From contig NZ_JACXBU010000006.1 of the NCBI RefSeq assembly GCF_014700075.1, positions 310,001-374,000 on the forward strand: DNA of 64,000 bases. Reading direction: 5' to 3'. Source of the DNA: Pseudomonas sp. JM0905a (GTDB taxonomy: Bacteria; Pseudomonadota; Gammaproteobacteria; Pseudomonadales; Pseudomonadaceae). The position numbers and the translations under genes were made by a program. The notes beneath the pieces are model-generated. The model worked only from the letters and a program-made list of their open reading frames with translations. It ran no database searches and had not been told where the DNA came from. This document shows, piece by piece, positions 16,509-26,762 of this stretch. Every line of letters begins with the position of its first letter. Position 1 is the first letter of the stretch.

Positions 16509-18077
16509 TTAGAACCTGTTGGCGAGGTCAATGCCGGACTTGCCGGGCGCGAGAATGTTGTTCGGATCCAGGGCACGCTTGATGGCGTGTTCCACCTTGC
16601 GCTTGACGGTGCCGTAGCTCTGCGCCACGCGCTCCTGGAAGGCGGTATTGACGCGGTAGACGGCGTAGCCGTGTTTCTCGAACTCATCCAGCAGTTCGTG
16701 GAAGCAGGCATTGGCGCGCTGGGTTTCCTCAGGGTTGGTGCGGTCGTACAGCACGTCGATCACGTGGTGCATGTCGCGCCAGCCGACGATGAATTCGCCG
16801 ACGTAGTCCAGGCCGTGCTTGTTGAGAATCTTCTTGGCCAGCGCCTGCTGCTTGTCGCATTCGCTGCCACGGGCCTGGCTGACCGGGGCGAACCACATGG
16901 AGCCGCCACCGCCGCGCCAGTTGTACAGGCCGAACTCCTGCAGGTTGGGCACGCCGGACATCAGCTGGGAACGGTACTTGAAGGGCTGGGTTTCGCCGGC
17001 TTCTTCCTGGGTGACGATCTTGCCCTTGCCCAGTTTGGCCAGGGCGCCGGTGACGATCTTCCAGTTCACGTCCACCTGTTCCTGGGTCCCGTAGAGGGCG
17101 GCGTAGACGTTCCAGGCCCCAAGGTTCTTGTCCTTCTGGATCTGCTTCAGGATGGCGTCCGGGGTGGCACCCGGCTCGGTGATGTAGTCCGAGCGGCGGG
17201 TGTTGCAGGTTGAGGCTTCCCAGAGCACGCCGGCGATCACCACGGAGTTGGGGATGACCTGGGCAATACGCAGTGGGCGGATGAACTCGACGATCTCACT
17301 GATATCGGACTCGTTCTCGAACTTGATCTCGAAGGGCTTGAACACCGGCGGCTTGGGCATGAGCCAGAAGCCCATCTTGGTGCAGATACCGTAGTTGGCC
17401 TGGGTAAACATGCCGTCCAGGGTCGGGCCGTAGCCCCACTTGAATACCTGCCAGGCGTTGTCGCCCTTCACGCCGCCCATGCCGGTGCGGTAGACGTCGC
17501 CGTTGGCCAGAACCACCTCCATGCCGCACTGCATGAGGAAGTGCTCGCCGTAGGGGGTGTAGCCCACACCGCGATCCATGGTGTTGCCCAGCGGGCCGGC
17601 GATGGCGGACGGCGCCGAAAACGACAGCATCAGTGGGAGGTTGTTTTCCTGGATGTAGTCGTACAGCTGCTGGTAGGTCACTCCCGGCTCCACCAGGGCG
17701 GTGCACAGCTCGGGATCGACGTGGATGATCTTGTTCATCTTCTTCAGGTCAAGGATCACCTGACCGCGCTGGCCGGGGGCCGCCGAGCCGTAACCGAAGT
17801 TGCGGCCGGTGGAGATGGTCCAGACCGGAATGCCGTGTTCGTTGCAGATCCGCACGACACCCTGCACCTGTTCCACGGTGGTGGCAGTGACGGCGGCGGA
17901 GGGCGCGTGTTCGGCATTGTCCACGGCCATCATGATCTTGTTGTAAGGGATCAGTTGTTCGTCCTTGACCAGGACGTTGTCCTCGCCCAGCAGCTTGCGG
18001 AATTTGGCCAGGGCTTGCTGGAAGTTGGCGTCATTCACGCCACGGGGAAGCAGGGTTTTCTGGGTTTGCTCGGTCAT
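16509..18077 (-). CDS. pchF: p-cresol methylhydroxylase flavoprotein subunit (4-alkylphenol/eugenol hydroxylase family)
   Basis: A 522-residue flavoprotein that oxidises p-cresol to 4-hydroxybenzyl alcohol and on to 4-hydroxybenzaldehyde, using water as oxygen source and passing electrons to the PchC cytochrome. It has the VAO/PCMH FAD fold (WTISTGRNFGYGSAAPGQRG at about 86-105; SAIAGPLGNTMDRGVGYTPY at 157-176). Tyr385 in EFGLYNWRGGGG matches the Tyr that binds FAD covalently in PCMH. From memory it closely resembles P. putida PchF throughout (for example VAQSYGTVKRKVEHAIKRAL). The close relatives EhyB (eugenol) and 4-ethylphenol hydroxylase cannot be fully excluded, but the pchA-C-X-F order supports p-cresol. 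It has no signal peptide although PCMH acts in the periplasm. Confidence 0.9.
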   Translation of the reverse strand: MTEQTQKTLLPRGVNDANFQQALAKFRKLLGEDNVLVKDEQLIPYNKIMMAVDNAEHAPSAAVTATTVEQVQGVVRICNEHGIPVWTISTGRNFGYGSAAPGQRGQVILDLKKMNKIIHVDPELCTALVEPGVTYQQLYDYIQENNLPLMLSFSAPSAIAGPLGNTMDRGVGYTPYGEHFLMQCGMEVVLANGDVYRTGMGGVKGDNAWQVFKWGYGPTLDGMFTQANYGICTKMGFWLMPKPPVFKPFEIKFENESDISEIVEFIRPLRIAQVIPNSVVIAGVLWEASTCNTRRSDYITEPGATPDAILKQIQKDKNLGAWNVYAALYGTQEQVDVNWKIVTGALAKLGKGKIVTQEEAGETQPFKYRSQLMSGVPNLQEFGLYNWRGGGGSMWFAPVSQARGSECDKQQALAKKILNKHGLDYVGEFIVGWRDMHHVIDVLYDRTNPEETQRANACFHELLDEFEKHGYAVYRVNTAFQERVAQSYGTVKRKVEHAIKRALDPNNILAPGKSGIDLANRF

Positions 18078-18089
18078 TTGTCAGCTCCT

Positions 18090-18773
18090 TCAAGCCACGA
18101 TCGAGAACGAAACGAATTGGCCGGCGAGCGCCGGCTGATGGCTGGCGATACGCGGGGCCGCGCTGCTGTCGGCGCCACCCAGGCCGGCCAGGCTGTAGCC
18201 GAGGCTGGCCGCCCATTGCGCGGAACCGCCGCTGCGCGCGGCGCCGGTCAGCTTCAGGGGCTGGCCGCCCAGGGGATGCTCTTCGCTCAGGCTGAAACCG
18301 CCGCCGCAGGCGTGCAGCTGCTGGCCCAGGTGCAGGGCGCAGCCTTGGGCGCTGTCGGCGCTGAGCAGGTGGTGGCGGGTGGCTCCGGCGATTGCGCTGT
18401 GCTGGCCGAGCCACTGCACGCGTGCGCCGTTGCTGCGGGCGAGGTCGAGGATCAGTGCCGCGCTGGCGTCATCCACCAGGCCGATGATGCGTTGCGGCTG
18501 GCCACTGCGCAGGCGCTTTTCAAGACCCAGGATGAACTCCAGGCCGAGGTCGGCGCGCTGCACTTCGGCATTACCGGCGGCCGGACTGGAGCCTACCCCT
18601 GCGAGGAAGGCCTTGCCGGCCACCCCGTCATCCACCAGTACCAGGGTGGGCATTGGCCCGGCCTGGCTACCCAGCATGGCTTTGGTCATCGCCAGGCTGG
18701 AGCCGCTCATGGCGATGCCGGTCAAACCACCCAGGGCCATGCCCTTGAGCAGGGTACGACGTTCGATGTTCAT
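18090..18773 (-). CDS. pchX: PchX, Tat-signal protein of unknown function in the p-cresol operon
   Basis: A 227-residue protein starting at ATG 18773 (GAGGT 7 nt before it). The N-terminus is a twin-arginine signal: Arg5-Arg6 in ERRTLLKG followed by a hydrophobic stretch (MALGGLTGIAMSGSSLAM). The mature part is rich in Ala, Gly, Leu and Ser, with TLVLVDDGVAGKAFLAG, QRIIGLVDDASAALILDLAR and FSLSEEHPLGGQPLKLTG. No catalytic motif or known fold was recognised. It sits between pchC and pchF, as in the P. putida pchACXF operon, where its role was left undefined. It is exported folded if the signal works, and might help export or flavinylation of PchF. This last point is inference. Confidence 0.8.
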   Translation of the reverse strand: MNIERRTLLKGMALGGLTGIAMSGSSLAMTKAMLGSQAGPMPTLVLVDDGVAGKAFLAGVGSSPAAGNAEVQRADLGLEFILGLEKRLRSGQPQRIIGLVDDASAALILDLARSNGARVQWLGQHSAIAGATRHHLLSADSAQGCALHLGQQLHACGGGFSLSEEHPLGGQPLKLTGAARSGGSAQWAASLGYSLAGLGGADSSAAPRIASHQPALAGQFVSFSIVA

Positions 18774-18783
18774 CGCCGGCACC

Positions 18784-19119
18784 TCAGGGCTTGGCCGCGG
18801 GAGCGGGCGACTTGGAGATGTACTCGCCGACCTGCTGCAGGGCCTTGTCATCGATGAACGAGGCCGGGAAGGCCGGCATGGCGCGGAATCCGTTGCGCAC
18901 CACGGCGGAAATGTACTGCGGCGGCAGCTGGCGGCCAGTGATCACCGGACCCACCTGGTGTTCGTGGCAGTGGCCGCAGACCTTCTGGTAGACGTTCTCG
19001 CCACTTTTCCAGACCCCGTCGCCATCGGCGAAGGCCTGGCCGGCGAGCAGGGCGAAGGGCAGTGCAAGGCTGGCCAGCAATGGCCGTTTCACAGCTTGGC
19101 TGTTGAGGAGTGAGGACAT
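18784..19119 (-). CDS. pchC: p-cresol methylhydroxylase cytochrome c subunit
   Basis: A 111-residue cytochrome c that binds PchF and takes its electrons in the periplasm. A Sec-type signal covers about residues 1-31 (LLASLALPFALLAGQAFADG). The haem site is VCGHCHEHQVGPVITGRQLP near residue 44, and the axial Met is in NGFRAMPAFPASF. Length and wording match P. putida PchC closely. It lies 10 nt before pchX and 50 nt after pchA, so the operon reads A-C-X-F on the minus strand. A short Ala/Pro-rich tail (SPAPAAKP) ends the protein, as in the known subunit. Confidence 0.92.
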   Translation of the reverse strand: MSSLLNSQAVKRPLLASLALPFALLAGQAFADGDGVWKSGENVYQKVCGHCHEHQVGPVITGRQLPPQYISAVVRNGFRAMPAFPASFIDDKALQQVGEYISKSPAPAAKP

Positions 19120-19169
19120 TTCGTACTCCGTTTTTTATTGGTGGGGTGCGGTTTGATGGAGCGGCTGAA

Positions 19170-20645
19170 TCAGAACGGATAGGGCCGCGGGCTGTGTTGC
19201 AGGGTGATCCAGTGGTCGGTGGTGAACTCCTCGATGGCCCAGTCGCCGTTGAATCGGCCGAGGCCGGAGTTCTTCTCGCCACCGAAGGGGGCGTTGGGTT
19301 CGTCGTTGACCGGGATGTCGTTCACGTGGGTCATGCCGGCGTGGATGCGCTGGGCGAACTGCACGCCGCGCTCCAGGCTGCCGGTGAACACCGCGCTGGA
19401 CAGGCCGTATTCGCTGCGGTTGGCCAGCTCCAGGGCGTGTTCGGCATCGCGGGCGGACTGGATGCCCACCAGTGGGCCGAAGATTTCCTCGCGGGCGATC
19501 TCCATGTCGGCGGTGACGTTGCCGAACACATGGGGCGGCATGACATTGCCCTGGGGCTCGCCGCCCACCAGCAGGGTGGCGCCTTCGGCCTTGGCGGTGG
19601 CGATCTTTGCTTTCAGGCCGGCCAGCTGCCTGGCGTTGATCACCGGACCGACCACGGTCTCGGGCTTGCTCGGGTCGCCGTAGGGCAGGGCCTTGACCCG
19701 CTCGACGAAGCGCTGGGTGAAGGCATCCACGAGGGATTCTTCGACGATGATGCGGTTGACCGCCATGCAGATCTGGCCCTGGTGCAGGAACTTGCCCACC
19801 ACGGCAGCGTTGACTGCCTGTTCCAGGTCGGCGTCGGCCAGGACCACGAAGGGACTGTTGCCGCCCAGCTCCAGCGCGACGTGCTTGAGGTGCTCGCCGC
19901 CGCTGGCGATGCGGCCGATGTTGCGGCCGACCTGGGTCGAGCCGGTGAAGGAAATGAACGCCGGCACCGGGTGCTCGACGAAGGCGTCGCCGATTTCCGC
20001 GCCCGAGCCCACCACCACGCTGAGCACGCCAGCCGGCAGGCCGGCTTCCTCGAAGATGCGCGCCAGCAGCAGGCCGCCGGTGACCGGGGTATCGCTGGCT
20101 GGCTTGACCACCACGGCGTTGCCCAGGGCCAGGGCCGGAGCCAGGGAGCGGGCGGTGAGGTGCAGGGGGAAGTTCCACGGACTGATGACGCCGATCACGC
20201 CCAGGGGGGCTCGATACACGCGGCTTTCCTTGCCGGGGATGTTGGAGGCGACGATGCGCCCGTGCACGCGGTTCGGCAGGCTGGCCGACTCCAGGGTGAT
20301 GGCGCGGGCGGCGCCCCATTCGATTTGTGCCTTGATGCGAGTGCTGCCGGACTCGCGGATGATCCACTCGATGATCTCCTCGCGGCGCTCATCGAAGACC
20401 TTCACCGCTTCCAGCAGAATGCGGGCGCGCTCGGCCGGTGCCTTGGCCGCCCACGCGCCCTGGCTTTCGCGGGCTTTGCGATAGGCCGCGTCGAGGTCCT
20501 CGCGGCTGGCCAGAGCGATGCGCAACAGGAGCTCGTCGTTGTAGGGGTTGAAGACTTCCAGCGGGCGACCGGTACTGCCGGCGCGCCATTGACCGGCGAG
20601 GGGCTGCAGCTCGAGGTTCTGGTAGGCAGGGCGGGTGGTGTCCAT
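19170..20645 (-). CDS. pchA: 4-hydroxybenzaldehyde dehydrogenase (vanillin dehydrogenase-like)
   Basis: A 491-residue NAD(P)-dependent aldehyde dehydrogenase that turns 4-hydroxybenzaldehyde into 4-hydroxybenzoate. Motifs: [20 protein letters not shown] near residue 150, [13 protein letters not shown], the catalytic Glu in [18 protein letters not shown] near 255, and the catalytic Cys in [10 protein letters not shown] near 290. The C-terminal [20 protein letters not shown] resembles vanillin dehydrogenases. It is the first gene of pchACXF; its product feeds PobA, encoded about 5 kb away. A 230-nt untranslated leader separates it from the sigma-54-type promoter at 20878-20893. Vanillin or other hydroxylated benzaldehydes may also be substrates. 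Confidence 0.88.
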   Translation of the reverse strand: MDTTRPAYQNLELQPLAGQWRAGSTGRPLEVFNPYNDELLLRIALASREDLDAAYRKARESQGAWAAKAPAERARILLEAVKVFDERREEIIEWIIRESGSTRIKAQIEWGAARAITLESASLPNRVHGRIVASNIPGKESRVYRAPLGVIGVISPWNFPLHLTARSLAPALALGNAVVVKPASDTPVTGGLLLARIFEEAGLPAGVLSVVVGSGAEIGDAFVEHPVPAFISFTGSTQVGRNIGRIASGGEHLKHVALELGGNSPFVVLADADLEQAVNAAVVGKFLHQGQICMAVNRIIVEESLVDAFTQRFVERVKALPYGDPSKPETVVGPVINARQLAGLKAKIATAKAEGATLLVGGEPQGNVMPPHVFGNVTADMEIAREEIFGPLVGIQSARDAEHALELANRSEYGLSSAVFTGSLERGVQFAQRIHAGMTHVNDIPVNDEPNAPFGGEKNSGLGRFNGDWAIEEFTTDHWITLQHSPRPYPF

Positions 20646-20877
20646 GGGGGCTCTCTTGTTTGAGCGGAAGGCTGCCGGTGGCGGCGATCCGATGGTCGTA
20701 TGGGGCGTTGCGACACCTCAGGCGTGACGCGCGGGCGCCTGGCCTGTGGCGGTACGGTCGGGGATCAACAACGAAGTCGTGATGCGGGCGGGCGAGGGGG
20801 ATTGCTTGGCGATGGGAAGCAGTTCATGGGGCCGTTACCTGCATTGTTGTTGTCTTGGGTGCACGCAACAGGTCCTT

Positions 20878-20893
20878 AACAACTACCGTGCCA
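20878..20893 (-). promoter_or_regulatory. sigma-54-type promoter for pchACXF (variant -12 box)
   Basis: On the minus strand TGGCACGGTAGTTGTT matches the -24/-12 consensus TGGCAC-N5-TTGCW except that the -12 box ends GT, not GC. A second copy with the same variation lies ahead of the sphA-type gene (24009-24024), and the shared pattern extends through AGG downstream. Transcription would start near 20867. The linked activator has the sigma-54 contact motif, which supports the call. Confidence 0.6.
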
Positions 20894-20922
20894 TTTCTTT
20901 TGCTTTGAGTTTTTTCCTTTTT

Positions 20923-21105
20923 AAACAATAAGTTATGACGATCAGCCGGAAGGCGGCCGAGTGCGTCGAGGCGGTTGCGAGACGGTGGGTGCGGAAATTT
21001 CTGCAGAGAAGTCTCCGGGGCGCTGAAAACTTCCCAAGGCAGTTCGCGGGAGACTGTGCGGTTATCGAGTAACGGCAAGCGCTGGCGCCGGAAGGTCAAT
21101 TGACC
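20923..21105 (-). promoter_or_regulatory. IHF-like site and UAS-like palindrome between pchA and its activator
   Basis: AAACAA-TAAG-TTA at 20923-20935 differs by one base from the IHF consensus WATCAANNNNTTR and lies about 30 bp upstream of the -24 box. The perfect 12-bp palindrome GGTCAATTGACC at 21094-21105 shares the TCAATTGA core of XylR/DmpR upstream activating sites, and is 200 bp from the promoter and 56 bp before the activator gene. A smaller inverted repeat (GTTA-TCGAG-TAAC) is at 21061-21073. These fit the usual enhancer-IHF-promoter layout. The remainder of 20646-21160 shows no gene. Confidence 0.4.
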
Positions 21106-21160
21106 GGCCATTCCGCGTTGGCATACTGAACGGGTCTTTCCTGCCTCCCGCCCTAGACCC

Positions 21161-22990
21161 ATGACTCGCAAATCCTCGAGCAATCCCGGCCGCGCCATGG
21201 GGGATGAATTCCTCAAGCAGTTGCTCAGCCAGCAGAAACGCCTGATCGTCGACCATGCCAACCAGTTCGGCAGCAGCGGGCTGCCTTCGGCCGAGCAACT
21301 GGCGGAGACCGTCGCCTTCGCACCCCAGGACGGCAATATCTGGCTCTGCGGACAGCGCATGATGCTGCTGCAAGGGGCCGCCTTCGGCGCCATACGCCGT
21401 GAGCTGGTGGAGGCTCTCGGCCTCGACAAGGCGCGTGGCCTTCTGACCCGCATCGGCTGGCAGGCCGGGGCGCGGGATGCCGCCCAGGTCAGCGCGCAGT
21501 GGCCCGAGGGTGACCACGCCAGCCTCTACAGCGCTGGCCCGCGCCTGCACATGCTGGAGGGCATGGTGAACGTGGAGGTGGTGCGCTTCGACATCGACTC
21601 CAGCGTCGGTCATTTCTATTCCGAGTTCTTCTGGCACAACTCACTGGAGGCCGACGAGCACATCGCCAGCTACGGGCTGGGCAGCGAGCCGGCATGCTGG
21701 ATGGAGGTGGGCTACGCCAGCGGGTACGCCTCGTCCCTGCTGGGACGTCTGGTGGTGTTCCGCGAACAGGAGTGCCGCTGCATGGGGCACTCGGCCTGTC
21801 GTATCGTCGGCAAGCCGGCGGAGCAGTGGGACGATATCGATACGGACCTGGCCCACCTGGATGCCAGCGATTTCCTCAGCCGCAGCACCTACGGTTCGGC
21901 CGGCGAGACGGAAATGGCCGAGCTGGAGGAACCGTCCGAGGACCAGGCCATGGTGGGCATCTCCGCTGCCTTCGTCGCTGCCAGCCAGCAGCTGTATCGC
22001 GTGGCGCCGACCCAGGCCACGGTGCTGCTGACCGGTGAATCCGGGGTGGGCAAGGAGCTTTTCGCGCGCACCCTGCACCAGGCCAGTCCGCGCCGCCACA
22101 CACCGCTGGTGGCGCTCAATTGCGCGGCGCTGCCGGAAACCCTGCTGGAGGCGGAGCTGTTCGGTGTGGAGCGCGGCGCCTTCACCGGCGCCGACCGCTC
22201 CCGTCCGGGGCGCTTCGAACGGGCCAAGGGCGGCACCCTGTTCCTCGACGAGATCGCCACCTTGAGCCTCAGCGCCCAAAGCAAGATCCTGCGGGTGCTG
22301 CAGGAGGGCGAGATCGAGCGGGTGGGCGGCACCACGGCGATCCCGGTGGACGTGCGGGTGATCGCCGCCACGAATCTGGATCTGCGGCGCGAGGTCGAGG
22401 CCGGGCGCTTCCGGGAGGACCTGCTGTATCGGCTGAATGTGTTCCCCATCCACCTGCCGCCCCTGCGCGAGCGGCGCGAGGACATCCCGCTGCTGATGAG
22501 CTACTTCTTGCGCAAGTTCAGTGCTCGCCATGGGCTCAAGCCCCTGGGCTTCAGTACACGGCTGGTCAACGCCCTGCTTACCTACCGCTTCCCCGGCAAT
22601 ATCCGTGAGCTGCAGAACCTGATCGAGCGTGGCGTGATCGCCGCCGGACATGGCGAGCTCATGGACCTGGTGCACCTGGCGGAGGCGGGTGAGCCGCTGC
22701 GCTCCAGTGGCATCGGCCTGACCGCTGAGGGCCGTCTGGATGCCGTTGGTGGTGAGCCGCAGGCGCGGGCCGAGGTGGCTGTCGCGGATCAGGCGTCGGT
22801 CGAACCGGAGTTGGCCGACCTGCAGGCCTTCCTCAGTGGCCGCGAGCGGGTGCTCGGGACTTCGTTGAAGGAGATCGAGCAGCGCCTGGTACACCTGGCG
22901 CTGGAGCGCACCGGCGGCAACCTCACCGCGGCGGCGCAGATGCTGGGCATGAGCCGTGCCCAGATCAGTTACCGGCTCAAGGGGGAGTGA
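21161..22990 (+). CDS. XylR/DmpR-family sigma-54-dependent activator of the p-cresol genes
   Basis: A 609-residue regulator transcribed away from pchA. Residues about 15-120 form an XylR-N effector domain and 140-225 a V4R domain with Cys residues ([16 protein letters not shown]). The AAA+ domain follows: Walker [10 protein letters not shown] near residue 290, the sigma-54 loop GAFTGA near 338, Walker [13 protein letters not shown], and the arginine-rich end [14 protein letters not shown]. The C-terminal Fis-type HTH reads [21 protein letters not shown]. Members of this group bind phenolic effectors directly, so p-cresol or a similar phenol probably triggers it. The likely targets are the two variant -24/-12 promoters. 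The gene name differs between strains, so none is given. Confidence 0.88.
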   Translation: MTRKSSSNPGRAMGDEFLKQLLSQQKRLIVDHANQFGSSGLPSAEQLAETVAFAPQDGNIWLCGQRMMLLQGAAFGAIRRELVEALGLDKARGLLTRIGWQAGARDAAQVSAQWPEGDHASLYSAGPRLHMLEGMVNVEVVRFDIDSSVGHFYSEFFWHNSLEADEHIASYGLGSEPACWMEVGYASGYASSLLGRLVVFREQECRCMGHSACRIVGKPAEQWDDIDTDLAHLDASDFLSRSTYGSAGETEMAELEEPSEDQAMVGISAAFVAASQQLYRVAPTQATVLLTGESGVGKELFARTLHQASPRRHTPLVALNCAALPETLLEAELFGVERGAFTGADRSRPGRFERAKGGTLFLDEIATLSLSAQSKILRVLQEGEIERVGGTTAIPVDVRVIAATNLDLRREVEAGRFREDLLYRLNVFPIHLPPLRERREDIPLLMSYFLRKFSARHGLKPLGFSTRLVNALLTYRFPGNIRELQNLIERGVIAAGHGELMDLVHLAEAGEPLRSSGIGLTAEGRLDAVGGEPQARAEVAVADQASVEPELADLQAFLSGRERVLGTSLKEIEQRLVHLALERTGGNLTAAAQMLGMSRAQISYRLKGE

Positions 22991-22996
22991 TCCCCC
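22981..22996. terminator. short hairpin between convergent activator and sphA-type genes
   Basis: GGGGGA-GTGA-TCCCCC forms a 6-bp GC-rich stem whose loop holds the stop codon of the activator. The sphA-type gene ends only 25 nt away on the other strand. There is no T-run, so termination here is tentative. Confidence 0.3.
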
Positions 22997-23015
22997 CTGA
23001 TCGGTCACGGATGGC

Positions 23016-23945
23016 TCAGAGGGGCATGGTGAACTTCACCCAGTAGGTCTGGCCCTCGGCGCGATTGCGCACGCCGCTTTCGTCCTGCCACTTGGCACTG
23101 ATGAACCAGCCATTGCCGCTGTACTGCACGGCCGGGCCGATGGAGAAGCTGCGGCCACGGTTGCCGTCATTGGCGTCCACCAGTGCGGCCGAGGCGCAGT
23201 TCGAGGCACTGCACTTGTCGTCGCTGATCTGCTGGTAGGCGTGGCCGCCCACGCCCACGACCCAGCCGTTGCCCAGGCCCCAGCCCAGGGTGTAGTCGGC
23301 ATGCAGTTCGCGGCCGGACTGGTAGTGGGTGTCGTGGTTCTCGAAGTTGTAGTCGTGCATCAGGCGCACATCGGCGTTGAAGCCGTTGGGGTCGGTGTAG
23401 GTCATCGCGTACACCGCCTGCACGGTGTAGTAGTTGTTGCCGAGGTTGATCAGGTCGTCCTTGTCGTAGCTGCCGGTGGGGGCCACGAAGTCGACGCCGA
23501 CGGCGGTGTGGAACTTGTCGCTGTGGTGGAAGCCGACAACCGGGCCGAAGTGGGCGTCGCCGATGCCGCGCTTGTGGTCGTGCGGGCCGTTCTTGACGTT
23601 CAGGCGGATGTCGTTGAGCGGCAGCAGGGCGTGGAAGCCGAGGTTGCCGCCGAGCACCTGCTGTTCGGTGACCCAGATGAAACGCGGCACGATGGTGGTG
23701 ACCCGCAGGTCGATGTCGGCGGCTTTGTCGCCTGCGTTGTCGCGCAGGGAGTCGGCCAGGTAGTTGCCCACGAACACCTGACCGTAGGTGCCGGGCGGCG
23801 GCAGGATACCCATGCCGTAGATCTCGATACCCATTGGCCAGGACGACAGGCCGCCTTCGGTGGCTTGCGCCAGTTGGCTGGTGCCGGCGAGCAGCAGGCT
23901 GGTGGTGCAGGCAATGACAGGGGTGCTGAAGGATTTCTTGTTCAT
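23016..23945 (-). CDS. SphA/MetA-type outer-membrane beta-barrel, phenolic compound uptake
   Basis: A 309-residue outer-membrane protein. The signal peptide ends near residue 29 (SQLAQATEGG). The conserved start of the family follows: WPMGIEIYGMGILPPPGTYG. The rest alternates as amphipathic strands rich in Gly, Tyr, Trp and Asn (HFGPVVGFHHSDKFHTAVGV, VDFVAPTGSYDKDDLINLG), and the last residues KFTMPL end in a terminal barrel strand. The family is often annotated as phenol degradation meta-pathway protein and sits in aromatic catabolic clusters. The same variant sigma-54-type promoter as pchA is 64 bp upstream, so it should be co-induced. Uptake of p-cresol or related hydrophobic aromatics is the likely job. 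Confidence 0.82.
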   Translation of the reverse strand: MNKKSFSTPVIACTTSLLLAGTSQLAQATEGGLSSWPMGIEIYGMGILPPPGTYGQVFVGNYLADSLRDNAGDKAADIDLRVTTIVPRFIWVTEQQVLGGNLGFHALLPLNDIRLNVKNGPHDHKRGIGDAHFGPVVGFHHSDKFHTAVGVDFVAPTGSYDKDDLINLGNNYYTVQAVYAMTYTDPNGFNADVRLMHDYNFENHDTHYQSGRELHADYTLGWGLGNGWVVGVGGHAYQQISDDKCSASNCASAALVDANDGNRGRSFSIGPAVQYSGNGWFISAKWQDESGVRNRAEGQTYWVKFTMPL

Positions 23946-24008
23946 GTAAGGCAGCCTTGTTGTTATTGGGTGAGAGCAAGGCTGGTGTCTTGCTCGGAGA
24001 GTGCCCTA

Positions 24009-24024
24009 AACAATTAGCGTGCCA
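24009..24024 (-). promoter_or_regulatory. sigma-54-type promoter for the sphA-type gene (variant -12 box)
   Basis: Minus strand TGGCACGCTAATTGTT, with the same TTGTT -12 box as the pchA promoter, followed by TAGG. Eleven of the first 11 consensus-bearing positions agree between the two sites apart from the spacer bases G/C and G/A. The start would fall near 23998, giving a leader of about 53 nt. Confidence 0.6.
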
Positions 24025-24158
24025 GTCACTAAATTCTGTTTTTTGCCGAAGATGGCTTCCTGTTTGCGTTTTTTCGCAATGGATTGGCCTGGTGGCCCGT
24101 GGCGCGGCGACAGGCTGTTAAGAAAATTCCGCGCCCTGGAGAATTCTCGACGCCGGTC

Positions 24159-25037
24159 CTAGGTGTCGCCGCCGCCACGGCGAAAGGCATTGGGCGACTG
24201 GCCGTTGAGGCGGCGGAAGAAACGCGAGAAGTAGGTGGGGTCGGTGAAGCCCAGGCTGTCGGACACCTGGGCAATGGTCATGTTGGTGTAAATGAGGTTT
24301 CGCCGGGCCTCCAGCAACAGGCGCTGGTGGATGATCTGCAGCGCGCTCTGGCCGGCCAGCTGGCGACACAGGTTGTTCAGGTGGACACTGGACAGGCTCA
24401 GCCGGTGGGCGAAGGCCTCCACCGTCAGGTGTTCGCGATAGTGCTGCTCCACCAGCTTGATGAAGCGCCCCAGCAGCTGCCGGTTGCGTTCGTCGCGCCC
24501 GCTGGGGGGCGTGATCTGCTGGCTGCGCCGGCTGATCCAGACCATGAGCACGTTGACCAGGGAGTTGAGCACTAGCTCGCGGGACGGCGCGCTGCCTTCG
24601 TATTCCTTGAGCAGGGCGGCGAACAGGGTGTTGATGTAGGTGCGGTCGGCCCCCACCGGGTAGCAGCCCGAGGAGGCCAGCACCGCCAGAGGCGCACCGA
24701 GTTGCGCCTCCAGCAGCTCCACCAGGGGCGCCCCCAGGGTCAGCACATGGCCCTCGATATTCTCGGAAAACTGGAAGCCATGGACGCAGAGCGGCGGGGT
24801 GACCTGGATCGACGGCTCGAGGATGTCGCTGCGCCGGCCTTCCACCTCCACCACTGCCTGGCCGCGCTGGACGTAGAGCAGCTGGAACAGGTCGGCGTGG
24901 CGGTGCGGCTTGATCTCCCAGTGGTGCAGGCTGCTGCGTTTTGGAATGGATTCGCAGTGCAGCAGATCGGGCGTCGGCCAGGCCTGGTTCTCGCCATAGA
25001 GCTTGAATACGGGAACGCCTGGGATGCTGGTTTTCAT
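24159..25037 (-). CDS. pobR: AraC/XylS-family activator of pobA
   Basis: A 292-residue regulator, divergent from pobA across a 195-nt gap. The N-terminal cupin-type sensor domain (residues about 30-150: HHWEIKPHRHADLFQLLYVQ, then GRRSDILEPSIQVTPP) probably binds 4-hydroxybenzoate. The C-terminal double HTH runs from about 190 to 287 (LTVEAFAHRLSLSSVHLNNL; MTIAQVSDSLGFTDPTYFSR; RLNGQSPNAFRR). Pseudomonas PobR/PobC regulators are of this AraC type, unlike the IclR-type PobR of Acinetobacter. The pairing with pobA makes the assignment firm, while the effector is taken from the family. The gap between the two genes has no obvious strong promoter. Confidence 0.88.
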   Translation of the reverse strand: MKTSIPGVPVFKLYGENQAWPTPDLLHCESIPKRSSLHHWEIKPHRHADLFQLLYVQRGQAVVEVEGRRSDILEPSIQVTPPLCVHGFQFSENIEGHVLTLGAPLVELLEAQLGAPLAVLASSGCYPVGADRTYINTLFAALLKEYEGSAPSRELVLNSLVNVLMVWISRRSQQITPPSGRDERNRQLLGRFIKLVEQHYREHLTVEAFAHRLSLSSVHLNNLCRQLAGQSALQIIHQRLLLEARRNLIYTNMTIAQVSDSLGFTDPTYFSRFFRRLNGQSPNAFRRGGGDT

Positions 25038-25208
25038 GAGCTGGCCTGGGAGCTGTGGTGCTGTTCGGAGCTGGTCGATAATCGGACGGTGTTTTCAAAA
25101 GTGCAAGTTATAGCGAGATTCTGACCTTCTTTTTCGATTTCTGTCAGCAAAAATGCAGGTGAGCATAAACCCACGTGTTTCAGGTTCCTGTCTGCTCCGT
25201 TGGCCTGA

Positions 25209-26420
<1,212 letters not shown>

Positions 26421-26473
26421 TACTGACGGCCCCACCGCCGCGGCGGGGCCGATTCCAACCTGGAGGCATGCCC

Positions 26474-26704
26474 ATGGGAATCTTCGATTGGAAGCACTGG
26501 CTGGTGCTGTTGCTGGTGCTGTTGCTGGTGGTGCTGGTGTTGTTCGGCGGCAAGCGGCTGAAGAGCCTGGGGGCCGACTTGGGCGAGTCGATCCGCGCCC
26601 TTCGCCGCTCCTTGGCGACCGAGGACAAGGGCGAGCCCCATCCCGCCGAGGTTGAGAGTGCCGCGCGTATCGCACAACAGAATCCGTCCCAGCCCCGGCC
26701 CTGA
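26474..26704 (+). CDS. tatA: TatA/TatE-family twin-arginine translocase component
   Basis: A 76-residue protein. It starts MGIFDWKHW, then has one membrane helix ([17 protein letters not shown], about residues 10-26), the conserved [21 protein letters not shown] hinge and amphipathic helix, and a charged tail. This is the TatA architecture, although the usual family length is 80-90. I chose ATG 26474 because GGAGG at 26462-26466 is 7 nt before it; the in-frame ATG at 26468 is only 1 nt away. It follows pobA by 53 nt and is not with tatB or tatC, so it is probably a second, accessory copy. Only one obvious Tat-signal protein, PchX, is encoded nearby. Confidence 0.85.
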   Translation: MGIFDWKHWLVLLLVLLLVVLVLFGGKRLKSLGADLGESIRALRRSLATEDKGEPHPAEVESAARIAQQNPSQPRP

Positions 26705-26762
26705 GTGCCCGTGTTGCCTTTGCCGGTGGCCTTCACTTCTTTGACACATCAAGGCAGAAACG

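Noticed and set aside
19110-20663. 517-codon plus-strand frame
   Set aside because: Mirror of pchA, a clear aldehyde dehydrogenase.
21061-21073. GTTA-TCGAG-TAAC inverted repeat as an activator site
   Set aside because: Arms of only 4 bp; weaker than the nearby 12-bp palindrome.
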